Assembly (NCBI GenBank): GCA_027604705.1
Contig: JADHYV010000020.1
Span: forward strand, 1-64,000
Direction: 5' to 3'
From: Allomyces arbusculus
Taxonomy: Eukaryota; Blastocladiomycota; Blastocladiomycetes; Blastocladiales; Blastocladiaceae
DNA length: 64,000 bases
Under the pieces are notes generated by a model, which worked only from the letters and a program-made list of their open reading frames with translations, made no database searches and was not told the DNA's origin. Shown here one piece after another: positions 45,157 through 54,783 of this stretch. Position 1 is the first letter of the stretch; each line of letters begins with the position of its first letter. The translations under genes were made by a program, and so were the position numbers.

Positions 45157-46702
45157 TCACAAACGAGCTGTCTCGCTCTCCTTGAACTCGTTCAACGGCC
45201 ACTTGGGCACATAATCGAGCTCCCACGGATCGACGAGCCCGGCGCGCAACCGCTCGATTCCCGTCCAGGCAATCATCGCGGCATTATCTGTGCAAAGTCG
45301 CGGCGGCGGTACCTCGACCCGCAGCCCATACTTTCCAGCCACGTCGCCAAGTCGTGCGCGCAGGATTTGGTTGGCCGCGACACCGCCAGCCGCCACGACG
45401 CACGTCGGGTGCACCTTGCGCACGTTGATCGTTTCCGTCAGGACGCGGTCGAGCCGGTCCGCGAGATGCGTCACGGCCGCATCCTGGAACGCGCGCGCAA
45501 TATCGGCGCGGATTCCACTGCTGGGCTGGGTGCTAGCCATGGTCGCGGCCCATGCGGCTGGGTCGCGCTCCTGCAGCGCCTGGACGTGCCGGAAGACGGA
45601 GGTCTTGAGCCCAGAGAATGACATGTTGAGCCGTGACGCGGGCTTGTCGCGGCCGTCGCGCATCGGGACCGGGAAGGTGACAGCGTACTCGCCCGTCGCG
45701 TGCGCGGCCCATTGCTCGAGAGCGGCACCTACAGGCAGCAAGCAATACGCTGGTCAGCTTCGGTCGTTGGAGCAGAGCACGTCAAGAGATTCGGACCTGC
45801 ACCACCCCCTGTTGGCAACCAGGGAAGCGCGAGAGTGCGCGCAACCTTGTCAAACGCTTCGCCAACGGCATCGTCCAAGGTGGTGCCGAGAATCGTGTGC
45901 TGAGAGAGGCCTTCGCTCAAGAGCAGCAACGTGTGACCGCCAGAGGCGAGCAGCGAGAGGAACGGGAACGCGGGCGGCGCCTGTTGCGTCAACCTCGGCG
46001 TCAAAGCATGCGCTTCCTGGTGATCGACATTCATGAATTGTCAGTATTTCCGTCTCAGCACACAGGGGAAAGCAAAGCAATCAATACCATGTGGTGCACG
46101 CCGACCAGCGGTTTGCTACAGAGCGACGACGACCAGGATCAGCATCTTGTTTCTTGCGTGCAACATCGTTCCAAGATCACGCACTTGAGCACCGCCGCCA
46201 AATTCTTGCCCGCCGTCAACCCGACCCCCAAGCACGGCGCCAATCCAGGCCCGCATGTCACGGCCACAGCATCAATCTCCTCACACGCGTTGCAAATCCC
46301 TGCCGTCTCGAGCGCCTCGCGAATCGCGCCGGGAAGCGCCATCGAGTGCGCAATTGCAGCAGCCGTCGGCACGATTCCGCCCGTGGCCTCGTGCTGCTTG
46401 GTCTGGTGCCGCGTCACGAGGGCTCGTACTCGGCGGTCCGACGTAACGACGGCAACTGAGGTATCGTCGCACGACGTTTCAATGCCGAGGACGGTCCAGG
46501 GGCGGTCGCGCGGGAGGTGTGCGAAAGCAGCAAACGAGCCGTCGGTTGAGCTGGCAGCAGTTTTGCTCGTGGAGTATCGGACCCTTCGGTCAGATTTTTG
46601 GAGAGCTGATCTGGAACATTGCACTAGGGTCGCCGCGGCCGCGAGAAACCGAGGGACAAGCGACCCATGATGTGCAGCGACGAGGGTACGGGCTGTAATC
46701 AT
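45157..46702 (-). CDS. QRI7: mitochondrial tRNA N6-threonylcarbamoyladenosine synthase (QRI7/OSGEPL1)
   Basis: Transfers threonylcarbamoyl to A37 of ANN-decoding tRNAs in mitochondria (Kae1/TsaD family). 442 residues in four exons: 46185-46702, 46088-46115, 45806-46016, 45157-45728. An Arg/Ala/Ser-rich leader ('[20 protein letters not shown]') looks like a mitochondrial targeting sequence. '[16 protein letters not shown]', '[20 protein letters not shown]', the metal-binding 'HHMEAH', '[12 protein letters not shown]', '[12 protein letters not shown]' and '[16 protein letters not shown]' are all in place. The second exon is only 28 nt and carries part of the His motif. The donor of the third exon could shift by one or two codons in a GGT/GGG repeat. 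The ATG at 46702 is the first in the frame. It is divergent from MMF1 over 314 bp. Confidence 0.93.
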
Positions 46703-47016
46703 TCTTGAGCTGGTCGATACGGCCGACGAGCGGTGCGGCGAGTAGAGCGCTTTGGGGCGGGCAGCCGGCAACAGTCATCGCTCGTCGCGGCCATTGTTGA
46801 TTGCAAGCAGGCAGGCGACACAGACGCGGGTGCAGAGAGACAGGATCGATCGTCACGCCGATCCACACGTGGTGAGCGTGATAAACAGGCTGGTCGCGTT
46901 GGAGCACGGCAGAGAGCGGCAACGCATGCTGCACCTTGCCTGTGAGCACTCGCTGCCGCCAGCCGGCCCCTCTCTCGCCTTGCGAGCTCTTCAACCCGCG
47001 CGCAATCGGTCTCGCC
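46703..47016. other. shared divergent promoter region, QRI7 / MMF1
   Basis: 314 bp between divergent starts of two mitochondrial-protein genes. No specific element is recognised. Confidence 0.5.
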
Positions 47017-47689
47017 ATGTTCTCTTCATTGAGCCGGCTCTGCTTGAGCTCGTTGGTCGTCGTTAGTGCAGCAGGCACGCGCACGGCAGCAATCGCAACA
47101 GCCGCAGGCCGCTTGGCTCACCAAGCTCAGCCAGCGCAGCACCATGTCCAGCTCGCAGCGCGTATCGCGCGCTCAGCAACGCCACGCTTCCTTTCCACCA
47201 CCTCAGGCTCGTCGGAGACGCCGGTGTTGCGCATCGTGAGCACGCCCAACGCGCCTGCCGCGATCGGGCCATACTGTACGCAACACTGCTGTCTAAAAAC
47301 GTGCCTTTTGAGCGCAACCTCACGTTGTCCGGGTGGTGAACGTAGCCCAGGCGGTCGTTGCCAACGGGTTCGTCTATTGCTCAGGTCAGATTCCGCTGGA
47401 CCCCACGACGATGGAAGTCGTAGATGGCGGTGTAAGGGAGCAGACGCACCAGGTCCTGACCAACCTCGAGGCCGTGCTCAAGGCGGCCGGGTCGGACCTC
47501 GAGCATGTGGTCAAGACGCTCGTCTTTTTGAAGGACATGAACTCGTTTGCGGCCATGAATCAGGTCTACGAGGAATACTTTTTGCGCCACAGGCCGGCGC
47601 GTGCCGCTGTCGAGGTTGCGCGGCTGCCCAAGGACGTGTTGGTCGAGATCGAGTGTGTTGCCGTGGTTCCGCCCGACGCTGCAAAATGA
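47017..47689 (+). CDS. MMF1: RidA/YjgF-family imine deaminase, mitochondrial (MMF1-like)
   Basis: Hydrolyses reactive enamine/imine intermediates such as 2-aminoacrylate, protecting PLP enzymes and mitochondrial functions. 200 residues in two exons, 47017-47275 and 47346-47689. A long Ala/Arg/Ser-rich leader ('MFSSLSRLCLSSLVVVSAAG') predicts mitochondrial import. The RidA core is complete: 'APAAIGPYSQAVVANGFVYC' spans the intron, then 'SGQIPLDPTTMEVVDGG', 'VVKTLVFLKDMNSFAAMNQV' and 'VEVARLPKDVLVEIECVAVV', with the substrate-binding Arg of the 'VARLPKDV' motif. The 70-nt intron has a GTACGC donor. Confidence 0.93.
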
Positions 47690-48025
47690 TCGAGGAAGGG
47701 GTCCAAAAAAAAATATTCATGTTTGCTTTGAGTCTTGGGAATAATGCGTATTCACAACGGCCGCGACCTAACGCGCCGGCCAGAGCATGACAACGAAACG
47801 AATAGACTGGCGGGAGAGCCCATTGCGCGTTCACAGCCGGCTCTTGGACGACGCGCTCGTCCCACGGGCCGAGCTCGTGGCCGACGGGGCCACAGGCGAC
47901 GTTTCCATCCTAGAAAATAATGCACGATGACCGGATGTCAGTTGACCAGGTGCATCGGTTTCAGCGTGGCGAGAGAGAAAAGTGCGGGTGCGCGATGGCC
48001 CCGGGATTGACAAAGTACCAGCTGC
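47690..48025. other. convergent intergenic region
   Basis: 336 bp between the MMF1 and SOD stops. An A-run near 47705-47714 follows the MMF1 stop. No gene is seen. Confidence 0.6.
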
Positions 48026-48654
48026 TTACTTGGAGATGCCAATGACACCGCACGCGACACGACCGCCAGCGTTACCCGTCGTCTTCGACAGCTCGTGGCC
48101 GCCCTTGCCGAGGTCGTCCTCGTCAGCGTGCACGACGACCGAGCGGCCGACAATCGAGTGCTCGCCGGCCAGCGACAGCTGCGCGTCCGTGATCGAGACG
48201 TGTGCGACACCGTCGGCGCCCGCGACAATGTTGCCGAGGTCACCAACGTGGCGCTCCTTGTCGGAGGGCGCGCCGTGCGTGAACCCGTGCGGGTTGAAGT
48301 GGCCGCCGGCCGAGACACAGCCGTTCGTGTTGTCGCCAAACTCGCTGAGAATCGCGGACGTGGGCGTCAGTTGGACGCGTCGGATCGAGTCCGGGTTGGC
48401 CGAAAGCACACGCACTGGATGTGGAAGCCGTGGTTGCCGGCCTTGAGACCCGAGATGGTCGCCTCAACCGTCACTGGAGTCGTTGTTGGTGTCGGCGAGG
48501 TCAGTCACAGGCTCGAATTAAAATCGGCGGCGGCGCGTGGCGCATCGTGGGTCGATTCATAGTCCATACCGGGCGCGTCGGGCGACGCCTGCGTGAACGT
48601 GACCGTGCCGGCAACGCCAGCATCGCCGCGGAGGACAGCAACAGCCTTAGCCAT
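48026..48654 (-). CDS. SOD1: Cu/Zn superoxide dismutase
   Basis: Dismutates superoxide in the cytosol. 153 residues, the canonical length, in three exons: 48570-48654, 48416-48473, 48026-48344. The metal-site motifs are intact: '[17 protein letters not shown]' (completed across intron 2, giving His-Glu-Phe-Gly), '[20 protein letters not shown]', 'HVGDLGNI', and '[20 protein letters not shown]' with the electrostatic-loop and active-site Arg region '[13 protein letters not shown]'. There is no signal peptide. Introns are 96 and 71 nt. A TATA-like element lies upstream. Confidence 0.96.
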
Positions 48655-49336
48655 GGTTGGAATGTTGTTAGTGGTTGGGGTTGGTGGTGGTCACTGCTCA
48701 GGGACACGCGCAGAGGAGCTGGAGCGGGCACGCGGGGGCGCGCCGCTATTTATGTCCAAAAGAACGCGCTCGCACGCGCTTCATTGCTGCGCGCTCGCCA
48801 CCGCGTGTGCCCATCGATGGCCCGGGGATGGATGGAACGACACGGCATCACTGTTTCGGTTCGGTTCGTGCTGAGCACGCGCTGGACGTGCCTCGGCGTG
48901 TGATCGACCGAGGTGGATGCGCCTTTTTTTCGGCCACTTTGCTGACACACGGCCGCGAAGGTACTCTGACCCGCGAGACGTGCGAGACAAATCGCAGCTC
49001 GCTTTCTGGGTCGGCTGTTGGCAGGGCAACCGCGACCGGCCGAGGATGGACGATGTGACGGGTTGATGTGTCCGCCGGCGATTGGCCTCGTCGGCGACTG
49101 CGTGCGGTTCGTTGACGGCGAACACGCCCCGCACCCAGTTGGCAACGAAAACAGCTGTATTCAACCATGCATCAAAATGAAAGCGAGCCGTCCAAAACGC
49201 AGCCAAGCGCAACGAACGAGAAAACAGATGCCAGTCGGACAGGACACAACAAACAAAAAAGGCGTCAAAACGAACAAAAAGGGAGGGGGATCTATGAGGA
49301 AAAGCGCCCAAACACACACGGACCTACCCGCTCAGC
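48655..49336. other. intergenic region upstream of SOD1
   Basis: 0.68 kb between tandem minus-strand genes, containing the SOD1 promoter and the TM-SH3 gene's 3' end. Apart from the TATA-like element, nothing is recognised. Confidence 0.5.
48747..48754 (-). promoter_or_regulatory. TATA-like element upstream of SOD1
   Basis: CATAAATA on the minus strand, about 95 bp before the SOD1 ATG and flanked by strongly GC-rich sequence. The spacing matches the HSP10 element at 34466-34475. Confidence 0.4.
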
Positions 49337-49367
49337 TCAGCGTGGCTGATACTGGTTGTACCCTTGG

Positions 49368-49399
<32 letters not shown>

Positions 49400-49956
49400 A
49401 CCGTACTGCGGCGTGCCGCCCTGCTGCTGCCGCAACTTAGACAGTTCCTGGTTCATCTCCTCGGACTGGTACCCGAGCTGCGCGTCCCACCGGTCCAAGT
49501 CCGAGAGCGTCGACATGGGCCGTGTTCCGGCGGCACCCCCACTCGGGAGTGGCGGCACGCTGCCACCGCCGCCGGCACCGTTCATGTCCTCGTAGAACGT
49601 GTAGGTCGAGTAGAGCGTATCCGGACGGTTGCCCTGCTTCTTGTCGAGGTAGACCGACTGGTGGTGCTGCAGCTGCGGGTCATCGAGCACGTTCATGAGC
49701 GCCGAGAACGAGAAGGGGCGGCCCTGCTCATGCTGCGAAATGATCGATTCGCGAACAGCCGGCGGCAACTGCGAGACCTTGGCTTCGAGCTCTTTGCGCG
49801 TCTCGGGCGAGAAGCCCTGCGAGGGCGCCTGCTGGCCACTAGCGGCACCCTGTTGTGGCTGGTCGTCGGTCGAGATGCGCTCGAGGACGGCCATGAGCGC
49901 GTTGATGCTTGACGGGTCCGCGGGAACGGCCGTCTGCCGCGAGTCGTCCATGGCGC

Positions 49957-49996
<40 letters not shown>

Positions 49997-50085
49997 ACCG
50001 AATTGCATGTTCGACACGTCCATGAGCGGCGTCGAGTCGAATGCAAGGTCGAGCTGCTTGGGCTGCTGCATCTGCGGCGGCTGCG

Positions 50086-50129
<44 letters not shown>

Positions 50130-52405
50130 GATGCCTGCTGTTGCGGCTGGTCGTGCTGCTGCTGCTGCTGGAAGTGCGAGTAGTACATCGAGAACCGCTC
50201 CGGATCGGCGTAGGTCGACTTGCGGAACTCGTAGTGCGGCACTTCCTCGACGTACGGCTCGACAAAGTTCATGGGCATGACACCCATCTGGCCCGTCGAC
50301 AAGTTGGTGCCCTGTGCCCACCCGTCGTCAAAGATATCGAAGATTGCAATAATGTCGCCCTCGACGAGCTCCATTTCGTCGGGCTGCGTCGGCTCGTACC
50401 CGCGCACCGCGCGGTACCGCGGCGCCTGCAGTTCCGGCATATCCGGGTCCAATTGGCCGTCCTGCGGCGCGGCAGCAGGGGCCGGGCCGGCATTGCCAGG
50501 CAGAGCGGGCATCGGCTGCGACGCGGCCGCGAGCTTGCCGAGGTTGCGACTGAGCGACGCCGACATCATCATCGACGACACGCGCTTGTTGGGCTTGGGC
50601 GACGCCGTCTGGTCGCGGTTCGCAATCGCGTTGGCGGCCATGACTGCACCAGCACCCACAACGGCGCCTGCGACAGCGGCACCGGCCAGCGCCATGCCCG
50701 AATGACCCGACGACTGTTGCTGCTGCGGCTGCGGCGGCGCCTGCTGCTGCTGGAGCTGCGCGGGGGTCTGCTGTTGCGGCGGGTAGGGCTGCTGCGGCTG
50801 CTGCGGGGGGTACTGCTGCTGCTGCGGGTACTGCGACTGCGGCTGCTGGGGCGACATGGGCTGCTGTTGCTGCGGGAACTGTTGCTGCTGGGGCGGCTGC
50901 TGCTGGTACTGCTGTTGCTGCGGCGGCATCTGCTGTTGCTGCGGCGGCTGCTGGGGCGGATACCCTTGCTGTTGCTGCTGCTGCTGCTGCTGCTGGCCAT
51001 TGTACGGCGGCACCGGCTCGTCGCCGTTGACGTAGTACCCGTTCCCCGTGTTCGCGGGCCCCTGCGGCGCCTTGGCGGGCATAGGCCCCATTGAATAAGC
51101 ACCCGGCTTGTCGCCCATCTGCTGCATCGGCTGGTTGTTGTTCATGTTCGACTGCGGCGGCGCCGAGCCCCAGTTATCCGAGCCGCGGCGGTCCTGCATG
51201 CCCTTGGCCGCAGTGGCATTGTTCTTGGCGCCGCGCTTGCGCATCACGACAAAACCGACCACGGCCGCAATGAGAACGAGGACGCCGACACCGATTCCGA
51301 TCATCGCGCCCATGCCGAGCCCAGACGACGATTCCGAGACGGCCGAGGCGTCGGCGGCATTGCCGGTCGTGGAGCCCGACGAGGACGTGGTCGACGACGA
51401 CGAGCCGCCGGTGGTGGACGAGGACGAGGACGACGACGAGCTCGACGACTGGCAGATGGAACTGCTCGCGCCCGACGCGCACAGCAACGGGTCGCAGACC
51501 GACGACTTTTCCGTGTAACCTACGAAGCGAGTGGCGCAGCAGGAGCGGCGCGTCAGCAAGGGGGCGTGACTCAGAATTCGCGGTCGGCACCCGATCACGA
51601 GTGACGACGTACCGCAAGTGCCCGGCTCGTTGGTGTCGCCCGACACGCAACTGCCATCAGCACCACCAAACGCGGAGTTGCCGTCGTTGCACGACTTCTG
51701 GTAGGCGGCAACCGCGTCGGAGCGCTTGGTGTTGGATCCGGGGCACATGGCCGAATCCGAGTAAGTGGCCTGCAGGCCCTGCACGTAGCTGAGACACGTC
51801 GACTTGCACAGCGCAATCTTGGACTTGAGCGAGGTGGCCACCTTGGACGAGCACCGCGTCGACTTGTCGATAATGGTCATGCACGTCATCTGCAGTGGTG
51901 ATGTAGGGAAAGAAGAAAAGTAACGTCAGACTTTCGGCTCAATTTCGCCAACCACCATCGCCATCGCCAGAGCAAGAACAAAAAAATATACCGAGAGCAA
52001 GTACCGCTGCTTCGAGTTCCTGTAATTCGAACAGCCAAAGTTGCTCGAGAACCACGACGGATACGTGGGGCTGCTGTCGCCCGTCATGGTCGACACGTCG
52101 CCTCGCAGCCACATGCGGAACCGCGTGTCGAACGTTTGCGTAATCGATTGCGACTCGTTGGTCTTTTTCCAGAGCGTCGCATAGTTGGTCGTTTGCTTCA
52201 AATCAATGTAGGCCCCCGCCCACCCCGAACAGAAATTCCAGTCAGGCTTGATTTGCAAACAGTCGTCGGAGAGCGTGTCGGTTGAAAGACTGGACGTCGG
52301 CGTCTTTTGCGCGTGCGCCGTCGGAGCACCCGCCAGCGCCGCGAGGAGCACGACAAGCGCGAGTGCGAGGCCGGTGGGCCACGTCATGGTCGACGAGCGG
52401 GCCAT
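49337..52405 (-). CDS. single-pass membrane protein with cysteine-rich ectodomain and polyQ-SH3 cytosolic tail
   Basis: 957 residues in three exons: 51992-52405, 51613-51889, 49337-51519. A signal peptide ('GLALALVVLLAALAGAPTAH') is followed by an extracellular region with many cysteines ('WNFCSGWAG', 'CMTIIDKSTRCSSKV', 'SVCDPLLC'), a Ser/Thr-rich stalk and one membrane span ('AMIGIGVGVLVLIAAVVGFV') capped by 'MRKRGAK'. The long cytosolic tail is Gln-rich, with several pure CAG-coded runs. It holds an SH3 domain ('YRAVRGYEPTQPDEMELVEG', 'DDGWAQGTNLSTGQMGVMPM'). The layout suggests a wall- or ligand-sensing receptor that recruits Pro-rich partners, but function is unknown. The 93-nt second intron is in frame and stop-free, so it might be retained. 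Confidence 0.85.
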
Positions 52406-53292
52406 GGCGCGAGTACGGGACGAAAGGGCGACGGGCGCGCGTCCGGCGAGAGCGAGCACAAACAGCGGTCGACCGCGGTCGTCGAACAACGAGCGAGCAC
52501 GGGGGCGGCGGAGTGTTGAGTGAGGCCGACGAGTTGGCGCCGGCGAGTAATGAAAAAATTTGGCCACGCGCGAGTCTTGGCGAGCGACCACTCGAATGAA
52601 AGATGGCGCGCGTTGTAAAGGTCGCGGCCGCGTCTAGCGTCTATCGAGAAGAGGTGGAGAGCGCCGCGCGCGCGTGCAATGGGCTCGGCCTCGCCAGCGA
52701 GGGACGACAGGCACGGCCGGTCGGGGTGGTGGTCGGGAAGCGGCAAAGGAGAGAAAGCCGGGCGATGGGCGATGGGACGGGTTGGTTGGGGAGGTCGCGC
52801 GCGTGCAGGATTCGTTCGGGACTTTGCCGGGCGCGAGGTGGCGAGAGCGGGTGCGGGGGCGTCGCGTTGGTCGGCGAGGCGAGCAACAGAAAACAAGGCA
52901 CGAAACGGCGGTTGTTGTTCGAGAGGTGGTCGTCGTCGTCGTGGTCGTCGTCGTTGGTGGCGACGGCTGGGCCGCGGCGGCGAACGGAGGCGCACTGGCC
53001 GCGAGCAGGCCGTTGCCGTGCACGCAATGTGGCACTGTTCAAATCACCTGATGCAGGAAAGGAGCGCCGCAAAAAGGTGTGAAGCATCATGGTTCGCTTC
53101 AGGCTGCGTTTCGTGTGTCCACCACACACTTGCACATGTGACCGCTTTAACATGATCAGCGCTTGTCTGGTCAGCCAACTGTCGCCCGATTCGAGCTCTC
53201 CATCCGTCCTCAACAACCAATCATCCAACCTACACGCCGCCGACAAGGACCAGCAATATTGACTGCAATTTGGGACCTGGATTCTGCGCGCT
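52406..53292. other. divergent intergenic region, TM-SH3 / PARL
   Basis: 0.89 kb between divergent starts. Arg/Ser-rich chance frames occur on both strands. No supported gene. Confidence 0.5.
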
Positions 53293-54716
53293 ATGATCCG
53301 TAACTTGGCCCTGGCCGCGGCGCGCCCGCTTTCCGCAACGTCGACCCGAACCACGGCCCTTCAGTCCCTGCTGTACCCGCAACTGCTGGCCTGGTCAACT
53401 CGTAACGCCCTCCAGTCTGCTCTGTTGCCGCGCAGGAATCTTCTCCACCCGACATTGCTCTCGCGTGCCTTCTCTACGACTATCGTTGCGCGTTCGCCCC
53501 GGTCCAGTCCGGTCCACCAACCCGCGACCGAGACTGACGTTGATGCCGACGAGCAGTCAAGCTATTCAGGGCAGCGTCGCGTGCGCTATCTGAGGCCAAC
53601 GCTCTTTGCCGTCGGCGGGTCCTTTGCTGCATTTTTGCTCGGCGTCTACTTTTACGATCAGCAGCAGTATGCGGCTGTGAGTGGGGCTGGCGGCCGTCGT
53701 ATCCTGACACTTCGCGAAGTGCTCATGCGTCGGCGCCAAGACGCTGAAGAGGCACGCGCAGCCATTCTGCGTCACGTCGCACGCTGGCCCGAATCGATTC
53801 CGCTCGAGGCTAAGAAGGCCGTCGCCATGGTCGTGAACAAGTGGTTTGCGCTGCACGACAGTACGCAACGATTCCTTTTTGGTGGTGGCGATTTTTGGTT
53901 GTGTGCGTCGCTCATCTCGAATTCCACGACCTAGGTCAAAAGACGATGGCTGGCCTCATTGCCATCAACACAGCCGTGTTCCTACTCTGGCAATTGCCAC
54001 ATCCGGCCGTGCAACGGTTCATGTACCAGTGGTTCACGCACAACCCGCTCTCAGGCAAGTCGATTACGCTCTTGACCAGCATGTTCTCGCACCAGACGGC
54101 CCTGGTATGGTTCATTGCCATGCGACTTCTGATGATGAGCCGGAATTTGCTGACCCTCTATCGCGGACAATAGCACCTCGGTCTCAACATGTTTGGTTTG
54201 TGGTCGTTTGGCTCATTTGTCCACCACACGTTTGGCGGCCGCGAAGAGTTTCTCGCCTTCTACATTGCCGCTGGCCTGCTGTCGGGTCTCGGCTCGCACC
54301 TCCTGACGCTGCGTACCATGCAGCACGCGCATGTCCTACCGTCGCTCGGTGCATCGGGCGCTCTGTTTGCGTGCCTCGGCGTCACGACTGTGCAGGCGCC
54401 GGACGTAAACGTCGGGCTCGCGTTTTTCCCTGGCATTTCGACGCCCATCAAGGTACACACGTTACTCTGATTGATACACATTGAATATTCTCTCACCGAA
54501 CTTATCCACCCATAGTACGTCTTCCCGGGCCTGGTTGCCCTCGACCTGGTCGGGGTTGTGCGCAACTGGCGGCTGTTCGACCATTTCGCGCACCTGAGCG
54601 GGTCCATGTTTGGCTTCGCCTACATGACGTTCGGACGCGAGATCCTGTGGTACAACACGCTAGAAAAGTATATCGAGCTCAAGCACGGGCTCGCTGTCAA
54701 GACGGGCCGCGCATAA
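53293..54716 (+). CDS. PCP1: mitochondrial rhomboid protease (PCP1/PARL)
   Basis: Intramembrane serine protease of the inner mitochondrial membrane, processing dynamin-like and kinase substrates in relatives. 412 residues in four exons: 53293-53881, 53935-54104, 54174-54452, 54516-54716. The Arg/Ser/Leu-rich N terminus looks like a targeting leader, and one span ('LFAVGGSFAAFLLGVYFYDQ') precedes the rhomboid core, as in PARL. The catalytic dyad is visible: 'PSLGASGALFACLGV' with the Ser near residue 313 and 'FDHFAHLSGSMFGF' with the His near 372. Other family signposts are 'NTAVFLLWQLP', 'MFSHQTALHLGLNMFGLWSF' (joined across intron 2) and 'YVFPGLVALDLVG'. The first intron is short (about 53 nt) and its donor could shift by a codon within a GGT repeat. 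Confidence 0.93.
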
Positions 54717-54783
54717 TCTGTGTTTTGTCATTCGTACAGCATGTACATTTCCTAGCCGCGAATAGAATCGCGTCCACCCTCAA

